A DNA stretch of 43,019 nt from Nocardia cyriacigeorgica NBRC 100375 (GCF_000308555.1 NZ_BAFY01000219.1:1-43019); one strand, 5' to 3'. Shown: positions 1 to 7,892, counted from the first letter of the stretch. Translations and numbers: made by a program. The notes: generated by a model not told the origin, from the sequence alone.

Positions 1-247
1 CCAGCACCGATTCGTACTCACGCGCTGCCTCGACCGAAACCTCTTGCAGCAGTTCGGCGTCCACCGCACCACGCACGTCCACGTACTGCGCCACGTTGAT
101 CGGCACCTGCGGATCGAGGAGCTGGGCGTACCAGACCCCGAGCTGCGCGGGTGCGAGCGGGAACCGGGCCGGCGCGGATGATCGCGCCTCGGTATGCAGC
201 GATTCCTGCTTCCGTGCGCTGGGTCCACCCAACTCCGTACCGTGCAC
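1..247 (-). CDS. Non-ribosomal peptide synthetase, N-terminal part of first condensation domain (partial)
   Basis: The minus strand opens with a GTG at 247, preceded at good spacing by a GAGGAGG ribosome-binding site, and reads openly to the window edge (82 codons). About 25 residues in, the protein has FPLAPAQLGVWYAQ and then VPINVAQYVDVRG, the typical opening of an actinobacterial NRPS condensation domain (the region before the HHxxxDG motif, which lies outside the window). Such domains form peptide bonds between carrier-bound amino acids; a C domain at the very N-terminus often acylates the first amino acid or receives a substrate from another synthetase. Product and module count cannot be read here. 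It shares orientation with the GAF regulator gene but is separated from it by about 500 bp and a terminator, so it is probably transcribed separately. Confidence 0.85.
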   Translation of the reverse strand, partial: MHGTELGGPSARKQESLHTEARSSAPARFPLAPAQLGVWYAQLLDPQVPINVAQYVDVRGAVDAELLQEVSVEAAREYESVL

Positions 248-639
248 CAGAGCCTCCTCGAATGGCGAATTAACGGCTGGCCGAATGCTTTTGGGCAGCA
301 CGAATAAGCCTGCGCATCGGGGTCGGAGTCCCGGGCGCCGGCGGCTACCGCATGAGGTGTCGGCGAATCACACGCGCCGCTCGGATGGGGCGGTCGCGTG
401 GTTCGTCAGATGTGCGTGAACTGGAATCGGTGACCGGGGGCCACCGCCGTGCCGTCCGGAGCCGGCTCTTCAGGGCCGGATTTCCGGGACGGGAACGAAA
501 TGCCTAGCTAGTGATCTTTCCTCCAACTTGACTGCCGTCACGGATTCGATAACGGCGGTATGTCAGCTACGTCACATGGATGTCATCCACGTATTGCGAA
601 CACTAGGCCAGGTCTAAATAAAAAGGAACTAATTGCTCT
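248..639. other. Gene-free region upstream of the NRPS gene
   Basis: No open frame here has the composition or start context of a real gene. The part around 490-640 is clearly more AT-rich than its surroundings. By position the stretch should contain the promoter of the minus-strand NRPS gene. I could not pick out a convincing -10/-35 pair or operator. Confidence 0.5.
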
Positions 640-662
640 AAAAAAGCCGGACGAACGTCCAG
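640..662 (-). terminator. Intrinsic terminator downstream of the GAF regulator gene
   Basis: Read on the minus strand, 662-647 forms a hairpin CTGGAC-GTTC-GTCCGG (six pairs including one T-G, tetraloop) followed directly by C and a run of six T (646-640). It lies about 90 nt past the GAF regulator stop. This is one of the few hairpins here with a true T-tract. Confidence 0.7.
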
Positions 663-754
663 ATACCCCCAGGTGCGACCGGATCCGGGCAGCTTTCCAC
701 CCGCGAGCAGCTGACCCTCGCGCATGTGAGCTATCGCACTTTCAGATGGGCAGA

Positions 755-2122
755 CTATGAGCCGAAACGTTGCATCTGCGTTGCATCCGCGCCCAGCCGC
801 CGATCCAGCACCCGGATCTTGGCCTCGATCTGGGCGAACAGCGGCGAATCGCGATCGACGGTGGCTCGATAGGCGACCCACGCCGCGGCGTCGTCGCGCC
901 CCTCGGCCGTGGCGGTCCAGCGTCGCAGCGCCGCTGGATCCCGCGAATCCAGCACCGAGGTCCGCAGCCGGACCCGCAGCTCATCGCGCAGATCGACGAT
1001 GCCCGGCGCGTTCGAGCGCGGCAGCACCGGTCCGGCGTACAACCGCAAGGCCGCGTCCACGTCGCCGGAGTCCAGCGCCGCGCGCAGGAAATCGATATCG
1101 GTGGCCACCGGCACCCGCAGCCGGTACGGCCGGGAACCGAACACCTCGGGGCCGACCACCGTGCGCAGCCGGGACATGGCCGCGCGGATGGTGCCGTTGT
1201 CCAGGTCGGTGTCGTCGAGCAGCAGGGCGAGATGGTCGGCGCCGAGCCCTTCGGGGTGCTCGGTGAGCAGCAGCAGGATCTCGGCATGACGTTGCGACAG
1301 CGGCACCCGCTTACCGGCGATACTCAGCTGCGGCTGGCCGAGACCGAGCACGTCCAGCCCGAGCCGGCCGCGGTCCGGTGCGGCCTCCAGTCGTTCGCGC
1401 GCCCCGGCCGGTGCGTGCCGGTCGGCGCGCATGGCCGTCAGCAGCAGATCCATTTCCGCCGCCGTGGCCGCCGCCTTCACCAGGGCCAGGATCTCCGGCC
1501 GGGCCACCCGGACACCACCGGCGATCATCAGCACGCCGACGAGCCGGCCGTCCGGATCGTGCACGGGGGCGGCGGCGCCGGTGAGCTGATGCAGGCGGTG
1601 CAGGAAATGTTCGGGGCCGTGGATCCAGGCGGCGCGTCCGGTGCGCACGACCATGCCGACGGCATTGGTGCCGATGCGGCGCTCGCTCAGGTCGTCACCG
1701 GCGCGCACGCCGATCTCGGCGGCGGCACTGATGCGCTCGGCGTCACCATGCACCGACAGCACCCGGCCGAACTGGTCGGCCACCACCACGATCAGCCCGG
1801 TCCGGGCGGCGTCCTCGACGAGCAGCTTGTCGATCAACGGCATCAGGGCGGCCATCGGATGGGCGTCGCGGTAGCGCTGCAGATCGGCGCCGCGCAGCCC
1901 GCGGCCGTCGACGACGTCCATCGGATCGATCCCACCGCGAACACTGCGCAACCACGATTCGAGCACCGCGGGGCGCAACAGACCGGCGAGCCGGGACAGC
2001 CGTTCACCACCGGCAGCGAGATATCCATGCGCTTGAGCGGCATAAGCTTCCAGTGCACCGAGCTGCGTGCCGGGTTCTACTCCATGCCGCGAGGGGCGAC
2101 CACCCGCAAGATTGCTGACCAT
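755..2122 (-). CDS. GAF-domain transcriptional regulator (AcoR-like N-terminus, winged-helix C-terminus)
   Basis: A 455-residue soluble protein. The first ~230 residues look like the sensory part of actinobacterial AcoR/COG3284-type regulators: SWLRSVRGGIDP, then a GAF fold with DLSERRIGTNAVG and APVHDPDGRLVGVL. There is no AAA+ sigma-54 domain. The C-terminal part (from about residue 255) instead has an OmpR/SARP-like winged helix (VPLSQRHAEILLLLTEHPEGL, IRAAMSRLRTVVG) followed by a helical tail. The GAF domain should bind a small ligand, unknown here. Proteins of this design often sit beside alcohol or aldehyde dehydrogenase genes, which would fit the neighbouring mycofactocin genes, but that link is inference. 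Start ATG at 2122 has AAAGG just upstream. It follows mftG on the same strand after 133 bp. Confidence 0.8.
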   Translation of the reverse strand: MVSNLAGGRPSRHGVEPGTQLGALEAYAAQAHGYLAAGGERLSRLAGLLRPAVLESWLRSVRGGIDPMDVVDGRGLRGADLQRYRDAHPMAALMPLIDKLLVEDAARTGLIVVVADQFGRVLSVHGDAERISAAAEIGVRAGDDLSERRIGTNAVGMVVRTGRAAWIHGPEHFLHRLHQLTGAAAPVHDPDGRLVGVLMIAGGVRVARPEILALVKAAATAAEMDLLLTAMRADRHAPAGARERLEAAPDRGRLGLDVLGLGQPQLSIAGKRVPLSQRHAEILLLLTEHPEGLGADHLALLLDDTDLDNGTIRAAMSRLRTVVGPEVFGSRPYRLRVPVATDIDFLRAALDSGDVDAALRLYAGPVLPRSNAPGIVDLRDELRVRLRTSVLDSRDPAALRRWTATAEGRDDAAAWVAYRATVDRDSPLFAQIEAKIRVLDRRLGADATQMQRFGS

Positions 2123-2255
2123 TTGCCTTTCACCTACGACAAACTGTACCGGCGGGTACCGGCAACGACCGGCGGATGATCAGGTTTGTCCGCCAGGTCA
2201 CATACGTCACGCCCGTCCCGTGAGTGTGAGCCACGTAGCAGCCGCGGCCGCCCGG

Positions 2256-3707
2256 TCAGCCGGTCAGCAGTTCGGCGGCGCGCTCGCCGATCAGCACCGC
2301 CGTCGCCTGCGGTCCGCGGCCCAGCGGCACCGGGGCTATGGACAGGTCGGCCACCGCCAGACCGTCGATGCCGTGCACCCGGCAGCGGGCATCCACCACG
2401 GCGCGTTCGTCGGACGCGGCGCCCATCCGGCAGGTGCCCGACAGATGTTGCGAGGTGGCCAGGTGCGCGGTCAGCCATGCGTCGGAGACCGTGTCCGGAA
2501 TCGGCTCGCCCGGAACCGCCGCCATCGCGTCCAGGATCTGCGCCGACAATCGCACGGCCGCGCGCAGCCGGTCCCGGTCCAGCCGCTGTTCCAGGTAGCG
2601 CTGATCGATCCACGGCGGGTCCGCCGGATCGGCCGAGCGCAGCCGCAGCTCACCGCTGCCGTGCGGGCGCATCAAGGCGAGCGCGAACTGGCGGAATCCG
2701 GGCCGGAAAGCCATGGTGTACGGCCGCATTTCGATATCGCCCAGCTCGAGCACGTATTCGAGCACCGGGCTGCGGCGCTCGGGCGCGTCGTGCCGGTAGT
2801 CGATGCCGATCTCGGGATGGTCGGTGCACCATGCACCGACCGGCAACGCCTGCACCACGGCAATGCCGAGCGCGCGCAGCCGGGCCGGATCGCCGATGCC
2901 CGAACGCAGCAGCAGCGCGGCCGATTCGATCGCGCCCGCGCACAGCACGATCCGATCGGCCGCGATGAACTCGGCGACGCCCGCGCGCAGGCATTCCACG
3001 CCGATCGCCCTGCTGCCGCGGAACCGGATCCGCAAGGCAGTCGTTTCGGCCGACACGGTGAGGTTTGGCCGGCCGAGCGCGGGCAGCAGATAAGCCTGTG
3101 CGCTGCCGACGCGCACGGTCGTGCCGTCGCGGTGCTCGACATTGGCGGGCACCGGGCCGAAGCCGGTGTCCGGCACGTCGGGGGCGTTCAAGTCCGGGAT
3201 CTCGCCGAACCCGGACGCCGCGGCCGCCGCGACGAACGCCTCGGTGAGCGGGGTCAGGATGGCCGGGCGACGCACCGGGATGGGCCCGTCGGCGCCGTGC
3301 CCGGGTTGTGCGCCGAAGTCGTGATCGTGTTCCAGACGGCGCATCGGCGCGAGCAGCTCGTCGTAAGTCCAGCCGTCCGTGCCGATCTCACGGTGCCACG
3401 CGGCGAAATCGGCGGCGGGCGCGCGCACGAAATAGCAGCCGTTGACCGAGCCCGACCCGCCGATCACCCGGCCGCGCACGGTGGGGCCGGTGGTGGTCGC
3501 GGTCAACTGGATCGGGTAGTGCCACAGCAGCGCCTGATCGCCGAGGGGCAGCACGGTGGCATCGCGCAAGCCGGGCGGAAACGCCTCGGGCGCCGACCAC
3601 ATCGGCCCCGCCTCCAGCACCCGCACCCGATGATCCGGATCGGCGCTCAGCCGGGCGGCGAGCACACAGCCCGCGCTGCCACCGCCGACGATCAGCGTGT
3701 CAGCCAT
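2256..3707 (-). CDS. mftG: MftG, mycofactocin-system GMC oxidoreductase
   Basis: A 483-residue GMC-family flavoprotein. The N-terminus carries the FAD dinucleotide-binding motif (LIVGGGSAGCVLAARLS), followed near residue 80 by the GMC signature RGRVIGGSGSVNGCYF, and near the C-terminus by HLSGTCRMG, which contains the conserved catalytic His. The closest family by feature and position is MftG, which in mycobacteria is needed to pass electrons from reduced mycofactocinol to the respiratory chain. It starts 16 nt after the mftF stop, so the two are very probably co-transcribed. The ribosome-binding site is weak, consistent with translational coupling. Length matches the family. Confidence 0.88.
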   Translation of the reverse strand: MADTLIVGGGSAGCVLAARLSADPDHRVRVLEAGPMWSAPEAFPPGLRDATVLPLGDQALLWHYPIQLTATTTGPTVRGRVIGGSGSVNGCYFVRAPAADFAAWHREIGTDGWTYDELLAPMRRLEHDHDFGAQPGHGADGPIPVRRPAILTPLTEAFVAAAAASGFGEIPDLNAPDVPDTGFGPVPANVEHRDGTTVRVGSAQAYLLPALGRPNLTVSAETTALRIRFRGSRAIGVECLRAGVAEFIAADRIVLCAGAIESAALLLRSGIGDPARLRALGIAVVQALPVGAWCTDHPEIGIDYRHDAPERRSPVLEYVLELGDIEMRPYTMAFRPGFRQFALALMRPHGSGELRLRSADPADPPWIDQRYLEQRLDRDRLRAAVRLSAQILDAMAAVPGEPIPDTVSDAWLTAHLATSQHLSGTCRMGAASDERAVVDARCRVHGIDGLAVADLSIAPVPLGRGPQATAVLIGERAAELLTG

Positions 3708-3723
3708 CCGGTGCCGCCGACGC

Positions 3724-5124
3724 TCAGCGCGGCGGTGCGGTGGGCTTGAGCGCTTCGATACTGCGCGCCCGCCACGCGCCCAGCCACAGGCCGGTGCCGT
3801 AGGCGAGGTCGTCGATGCGGCGGAAGGCGATGTAGCGCAACGGGTCGAGCCCGCCGGCGTCGCGGTGGGTGAACCAGTCGGCCAGGCCGTCGGCCAGCGC
3901 CATCGTCACCGCGATGCGCCGGATCCGGCGCGAGGCCACCATGGCGATCACGGTGACCGGCCAATAGTGCCTGCACATCGCCGAGGCCAGCCTCCAGAGT
4001 CCGGCGAAGAATCCGCGGGCCAGGTAGATCGCGGCGATCCGGGTGGGATTGTCGAGTTCGCCGAACACGCGGCGCAATCGGCCCAGCGCGGCCACCAGCG
4101 TGAGCACGCCGCCGACGAAACCCCACCGGGTGAGCGTGCCGAACAGCACCGCCGCCAGCATGGTCCACGACGGCACCGACAGCGGCGAGACCATGCCCGC
4201 GTGCCGGGCGCCCAGCGGGGCGGCGCCGGTGCCGTAGAACATCTTCCGGTTGAACCAGGCCCGGAACGAGACCCGGTGATCGTGGGCGACGTGCGCGGCC
4301 GGCTCGTAGCGCAGCCGCCAGCCGGCCCGCTCCAGCCGCCAGCACAGGTCGACGTCCTCGGCGACGTGCATCGACTCGTCGAACCCGCCCTCGGCCAGCA
4401 GCGCTCCGCGCCGCACCAGCAGCGCCGCGCTCGGCACGTACGACACCATCCCGCGCGACTGCACCGCCGATTCGCGCCGGCCCAGATCCAGCGAGGACCG
4501 GGTGTGTTCGTAGCGGGCCAGCGCGTTGGACTCCGGGTCCAGCGCGACGATCCGCGGCGCCACCAGCGCGACCTCCGGATCGCTGAAATGGCCGAGCATC
4601 ACCTCGAGCCAGCCGCTGCGCGGCACCACATCCGAATCCAGGAACGCCACGAACTCGGTTGCCGCCGCCCGCAATCCGGCATTGCGCGCCGCCGCCGGGC
4701 CCAGGGCGCGCTCGTGGCGCAGCACGCTGACCTGGCAGCGGCCGTCGGCCACCGGCGGCACCCGCACCGGCTGATCGGAGCCGTCGTCGACGACGATGAC
4801 GTTGTGCCCGCGCAGCGCGGCCAGCAGCCGGACCAGACCCTCGGCATTGTTGTGCAGCGGCACGATGACGGTGACGTCCTCGGGTGAGGGCAACAGCCGC
4901 GGGCGCGGGTTGGCCACCCCGGAATCGAGCAGCCGCCTGGCAACGACGGCGGACTTCGGGCCGTTGACCTCGAGGTACCCGTCGCCGATCATTTCGGCGG
5001 CTTCCGGGGCAAGGCGCAGCAACCTCGCGGGTGTTCCTCCGATCAGGATGCGTCCCCCGGAGTATGCGCGTACCCGTGGATCGATCCGCACCCCGAATCC
5101 GTCGGGAAGGCGATCATGGCGCAT
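3724..5124 (-). CDS. mftF: MftF, mycofactocin glycosyltransferase (GT2)
   Basis: A family 2 glycosyltransferase that in mycobacteria adds beta-1,4-linked glucose units to premycofactocin. Visible motifs are VTVIVPLHNN at the start of the GT-A fold, VIVVDDGSD (nucleotide-sugar binding), FLDSDVVPRSGWLE (metal-binding DxD) and AEDVDLCWRLERAGWRLRYEP. The C-terminal third is hydrophobic and ends in a segment characteristic of MftF (RRIDDLAYGTGLWLGAW). The start is uncertain: ATG codons at 5160, 5133 and 5124 are in frame, none with an ideal ribosome-binding site. I chose 5124 because MftF proteins begin a few residues before LPDGF and this gives 466 residues, the usual length. mftD and mftE, its normal upstream neighbours, are absent. 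Confidence 0.9.
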   Translation of the reverse strand: MRHDRLPDGFGVRIDPRVRAYSGGRILIGGTPARLLRLAPEAAEMIGDGYLEVNGPKSAVVARRLLDSGVANPRPRLLPSPEDVTVIVPLHNNAEGLVRLLAALRGHNVIVVDDGSDQPVRVPPVADGRCQVSVLRHERALGPAAARNAGLRAAATEFVAFLDSDVVPRSGWLEVMLGHFSDPEVALVAPRIVALDPESNALARYEHTRSSLDLGRRESAVQSRGMVSYVPSAALLVRRGALLAEGGFDESMHVAEDVDLCWRLERAGWRLRYEPAAHVAHDHRVSFRAWFNRKMFYGTGAAPLGARHAGMVSPLSVPSWTMLAAVLFGTLTRWGFVGGVLTLVAALGRLRRVFGELDNPTRIAAIYLARGFFAGLWRLASAMCRHYWPVTVIAMVASRRIRRIAVTMALADGLADWFTHRDAGGLDPLRYIAFRRIDDLAYGTGLWLGAWRARSIEALKPTAPPR

Positions 5125-5167
5125 TCCTGGCATGTTAGACGGAGTTCGCTCGGCTGACATCAACAGT

Positions 5168-5202
5168 CGCGAAACACGCAACCAGTTCCGGAGTATTTCG
5201 CG
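5168..5202. repeat. Inverted repeat in the mftC-mftF gap
   Basis: Arms CGCGAAACAC (5168-5177) and GTATTTCGCG (5193-5202) pair at 9 of 10 positions around a 15-nt spacer. The repeat lies 43 nt upstream of the chosen mftF start, in the space normally filled by mftD and mftE. It could be an operator, an RNA hairpin limiting read-through into mftF, or chance. Confidence 0.4.
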
Positions 5203-5353
5203 TGGTAGGCCCGGTAACCGACAGGATCTGCGTTGCTGAAGGATCGCTGGGCGAGTCTTCGCTTCGACGGCAACCGAATGGCAATCGCGTACCGCGCGGT
5301 CGGCGCGCGAGCCCCGCGGGACCCGCGCACCGATTCCGGCTAACGCCGCGCGG

Positions 5354-6868
5354 CTACCCCAGCGGGCTTTCGTCACAAGCCCGCGAGGGCCGCCGCGGCG
5401 GCGTGGTCAAGGTGAGCGGAACGGGCCCGGATTTGCGGCCACCGGAACGCCGCGGGGCACTGCGCCGCGAATGATCCACCGACGACCGCGGCACCACCCG
5501 GCCGGCGTCGGCGAGCGCCGCCGCACCGTAGCCCTGCACGCACTCCGGGTCCGGTCCGTCGGCGGGCAGGCCGGTGAAGAACTTCGCCGCCATGCAGCCA
5601 CCGCGGCACGCATCGTAATGCGCACACGACGAGCAGGCGCCGCCGCCGGAGAGTTCGCGCAACTGCCCGAACAGCTCCGATTCGCGCCACACGCTCGCGA
5701 AACCACCGTCGGACACCACGTTTCCGGCGTGGAAGCGGTCGTGAATCGCGAACGGGCAGGCGTAGACGTCACCCACCGGGTCGACCAGGCACACCACCCG
5801 GCCGGCCCCGCACATGTTCAACCCGGGCAGCGCCTCGCCGAAGGCCGAGAGGTGGAAGAACGAGTCGCCGGTGAGCACCCCCTCGCCATTGCGCAGCAGC
5901 CATTCGTAGAGCTCGCGCTGCTGTTCGGGCAGCGGGTGCAGCTCGTCCCACACGTCGGCGCCACGGCCGGACGGACGCAACCGCGTCAATCGCAACGTGG
6001 CGCCGTAGCGATCGGCGATCTCCCGGAACTGGTCGAGCTGGGCGATATTGTGCCGGGTCGCCACCACCGACAGCTTGGCGTCCTTGAACCCCGCCGCGGC
6101 AAGGTTTTCCAGCGCCCGGATGGCCATGTCGTAGGACCCCGGCCCGCGCACCGCGTCGTTGACCGCGGCGTCGGCGCCGTCGAGCGAGATCTGCACGTCC
6201 ACATAGTCACTGGCGGCCAGCCGCGCGGCGACCTCCGGCGTGATCCGAACACCGTTGGTGGAGAACTTGACTCCGACCTGGTGCGCGGTGGCGTAGTCGA
6301 CCAGCTCCCAGAAGTCCGGGCGCACCGTCGGTTCGCCGCCGCCGATATTGACGTAGAAGATCTGCATGCGCTGGAACTCGTCGATGAGCGCCTTGCACTG
6401 TTCGGTGCTCAGTTCGCGCGGATCGCGCCGCCCCGACGACGACAGGCAGTGCACGCAGGACAGGTTGCACGCGTAGGTGAGTTCCCAGGTCAGGCAGATC
6501 GGTGCGGCCAGGCCGGATTCGAAGCGATCCACCAGCCGCACGGCGCGGTCGTCGGCGGTGGCGAAGGTCATCGGCTCTGGCGGCGCGGCCAGCGGTGCGG
6601 AATCGGGCGCGCCGACGATCATCTGCGAATCGGCCAGCTGCGCCAGCGCTTTCGCATACGGTGCGGCGGCCGCGTCATCGATGCCCGCGGCCCTCATAGC
6701 CGTGCGGACCGACGGCTGAGCGGGCAGTGACCGCACGATCTCGACGATCCTGGGGTTCTTCAGAAACGACAGCTTCCGCGTGCCGAAGTGATACAGCAAC
6801 GCGCCGAACGGTTCCGGCCGCAGGGCGACTCGCGGATGCAGTTGCCAGCGGGTATCGAGATCGAGCAT
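5354..6868 (-). CDS. mftBC: MftB-MftC fusion: mycofactocin recognition protein joined to radical SAM maturase
   Basis: One uninterrupted 504-residue frame contains two proteins that are separate genes in mycobacteria. Residues 1-88 match MftB, the RRE-type peptide-binding chaperone (VALRPEPFGALLYHFGTRK). From about residue 100 it is MftC: the radical SAM CxxxCxxC (C134, C138, C141 in TYACNLSCVHC), GGGEPTVRP, and a SPASM region with the cysteines of CGAGRVVC, YACPF and CSSCAHYDACRGGC, ending in the MftC-typical DESPLG. MftC decarboxylates the C-terminal Tyr of MftA and crosslinks Val and Tyr. The start is ATG 6868, 8 nt after AGGAG; a GTG at 6874 is too close to it. An internal ATG at the MftC boundary (near 6571) has only a weak ribosome-binding site, so separate MftC synthesis is possible but not indicated. 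mftA lies 19 nt upstream. Confidence 0.92.
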   Translation of the reverse strand: MLDLDTRWQLHPRVALRPEPFGALLYHFGTRKLSFLKNPRIVEIVRSLPAQPSVRTAMRAAGIDDAAAAPYAKALAQLADSQMIVGAPDSAPLAAPPEPMTFATADDRAVRLVDRFESGLAAPICLTWELTYACNLSCVHCLSSSGRRDPRELSTEQCKALIDEFQRMQIFYVNIGGGEPTVRPDFWELVDYATAHQVGVKFSTNGVRITPEVAARLAASDYVDVQISLDGADAAVNDAVRGPGSYDMAIRALENLAAAGFKDAKLSVVATRHNIAQLDQFREIADRYGATLRLTRLRPSGRGADVWDELHPLPEQQRELYEWLLRNGEGVLTGDSFFHLSAFGEALPGLNMCGAGRVVCLVDPVGDVYACPFAIHDRFHAGNVVSDGGFASVWRESELFGQLRELSGGGACSSCAHYDACRGGCMAAKFFTGLPADGPDPECVQGYGAAALADAGRVVPRSSVDHSRRSAPRRSGGRKSGPVPLTLTTPPRRPSRACDESPLG

Positions 6869-6887
6869 GGTCACCGCTCCTCTCAGC

Positions 6888-7037
6888 TCAGTAGACGCCG
6901 CACATACCGTCGATGGAGACCTCTTCGATGAGCGATTCCTCCACCAGCGGTGTGTCCTCGGCCGAGCGCTGCGCGACGGCCGCGATCGGGCCGCGGTTGT
7001 CGGTGTCGGCGGGTCCGTTGAGCCCCTGATCCGGCAT
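6888..7037 (-). CDS. mftA: MftA, mycofactocin precursor peptide
   Basis: A 49-residue peptide ending in IDGMCGVY, the strongly conserved C-terminus of mycofactocin precursors; the final Val-Tyr pair is what MftC modifies and what becomes the redox cofactor. The preceding acidic part (LVEESLIEEVS) is the segment recognised by MftB. The ATG at 7037 has a good GGAGGT ribosome-binding site 5 nt upstream, better than a start at 7118. The fused mftBC begins 19 nt after the stop, so the two form one operon. The promoter should lie in the 199-bp divergent region shared with the TetR gene. Confidence 0.95.
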   Translation of the reverse strand: MPDQGLNGPADTDNRGPIAAVAQRSAEDTPLVEESLIEEVSIDGMCGVY

Positions 7038-7060
7038 GGCTACCTCCACTCTGTTGGCAC

Positions 7061-7076
7061 TGTGGTCGCGGCCACA
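7061..7076. promoter_or_regulatory. Candidate operator upstream of mftA
   Basis: The 16-bp dyad TGTGGTCGCGGCCACA is self-complementary at 14 of 16 positions and lies 23 bp upstream of the mftA start codon, within the region shared with the divergent TetR gene. Size and symmetry suit a TetR-type repressor site. No binding protein is known from the sequence. Confidence 0.45.
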
Positions 7077-7236
7077 GGTGTAGCCGCGCTCACACACCAT
7101 AACGTCATGAACTGACAAAAAGAAGCCGTTTCGGCTGACGAACCGACAGCGCCGGACCGGAGCCCTCTAAACTTTCCGGTGGCAAGCAGCTGAACAGGAC
7201 GTGACGGGCCCACGCGCCCGCGGTGGTAGAGGTGGC

Positions 7237-7875
7237 ATGGGAGTCGGGCGAACGCAGGCCAGCGGGGGCGGTAATACCCTCTCCGAATCAGAGATCGTCG
7301 AGGCCGCACTGAGAGTGGTCCGCGCCGACGGCGTGGACAAGCTCTCGATGCGCCGACTATCGCGCGAACTGGGCGTTTCGCCGATGGCCCCGTACTACTA
7401 CGTGGCCGATAAGCGGGAGCTACTCGATCTGGTGGCCACGGCCGCACTGGCGGGTGTGCGCAAGCCGCCGCCGGAGTCGGGCCCGTGGCAGCAGCGGCTG
7501 CGTGAACTCATCGACCAGATCGATGAGAAACTACGCAAGCACCCCGGCCTCGGCGATGTGCTGATCGAGCAGATGCTCGGCAAGCAGCTCGACATCATCG
7601 CCGCGGTGATGGAGATCCTGTTCGACGCGGGATTCAGCGATCGCAACGTGCTGGCCGCCTACGCGACCATCCACACCTTCCTGTTCGGTCGCAGCCGGGT
7701 GAACCCGCGTGACCGGTCGGTGCTGACCGATGTCACGTTGCCCGATGCGGTGGCCCGCGCCACCAAATACATGCCCGACCTGCGCGGCAAGTATTCGTAC
7801 GACTTCGGCATGGGCGTGCTGATCGCCGGGCTGGAAGCCCAGCTTGTCGAGCAGCCCGATCCCGACGTACGATAA
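7237..7875 (+). CDS. TetR-family transcriptional regulator, divergent from mftA
   Basis: A 212-residue protein with an N-terminal TetR helix-turn-helix (IVEAALRVVRADGVDKLSMRRLSRELGVSP, split here by the turn before MAPYYYVADKRELLD) and a helical ligand-binding C-terminus. ATG 7237 is preferred because GAGG lies just upstream; an in-frame GTG at 7201 would add 12 residues. It sits where mycobacteria carry mftR, but its recognition helix (GVSPMAPYYYVADK) does not resemble the canonical MftR motif (roughly GIxRRTFFRYFxSK), so I do not call it MftR. It may control mftA, the downstream reductase, or itself. Its stop codon lies 3 bp before a KstR box serving the next gene. Confidence 0.82.
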   Translation: MGVGRTQASGGGNTLSESEIVEAALRVVRADGVDKLSMRRLSRELGVSPMAPYYYVADKRELLDLVATAALAGVRKPPPESGPWQQRLRELIDQIDEKLRKHPGLGDVLIEQMLGKQLDIIAAVMEILFDAGFSDRNVLAAYATIHTFLFGRSRVNPRDRSVLTDVTLPDAVARATKYMPDLRGKYSYDFGMGVLIAGLEAQLVEQPDPDVR

Positions 7876-7878
7876 AAC

Positions 7879-7892
7879 TGAAACACGTTCTA
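7879..7892. promoter_or_regulatory. KstR operator (cholesterol-regulon box)
   Basis: TGAAACACGTTCTA fits the KstR consensus TNNAACNNGTTNNA at every fixed position. It lies 51 bp upstream of the KshB-like gene start, a gene type that belongs to the KstR regulon in mycobacteria and rhodococci. Control of this gene by sterol-derived ligands through KstR is a confident inference. Confidence 0.8.

Noticed and set aside
96..419. Plus-strand frame of 107 codons
   Set aside because: It is antisense to the NRPS start and has no ribosome-binding site or recognisable domain.
248..639. tRNA or small RNA gene in the AT-rich part
   Set aside because: No cloverleaf or conserved T-loop sequence could be found by eye.
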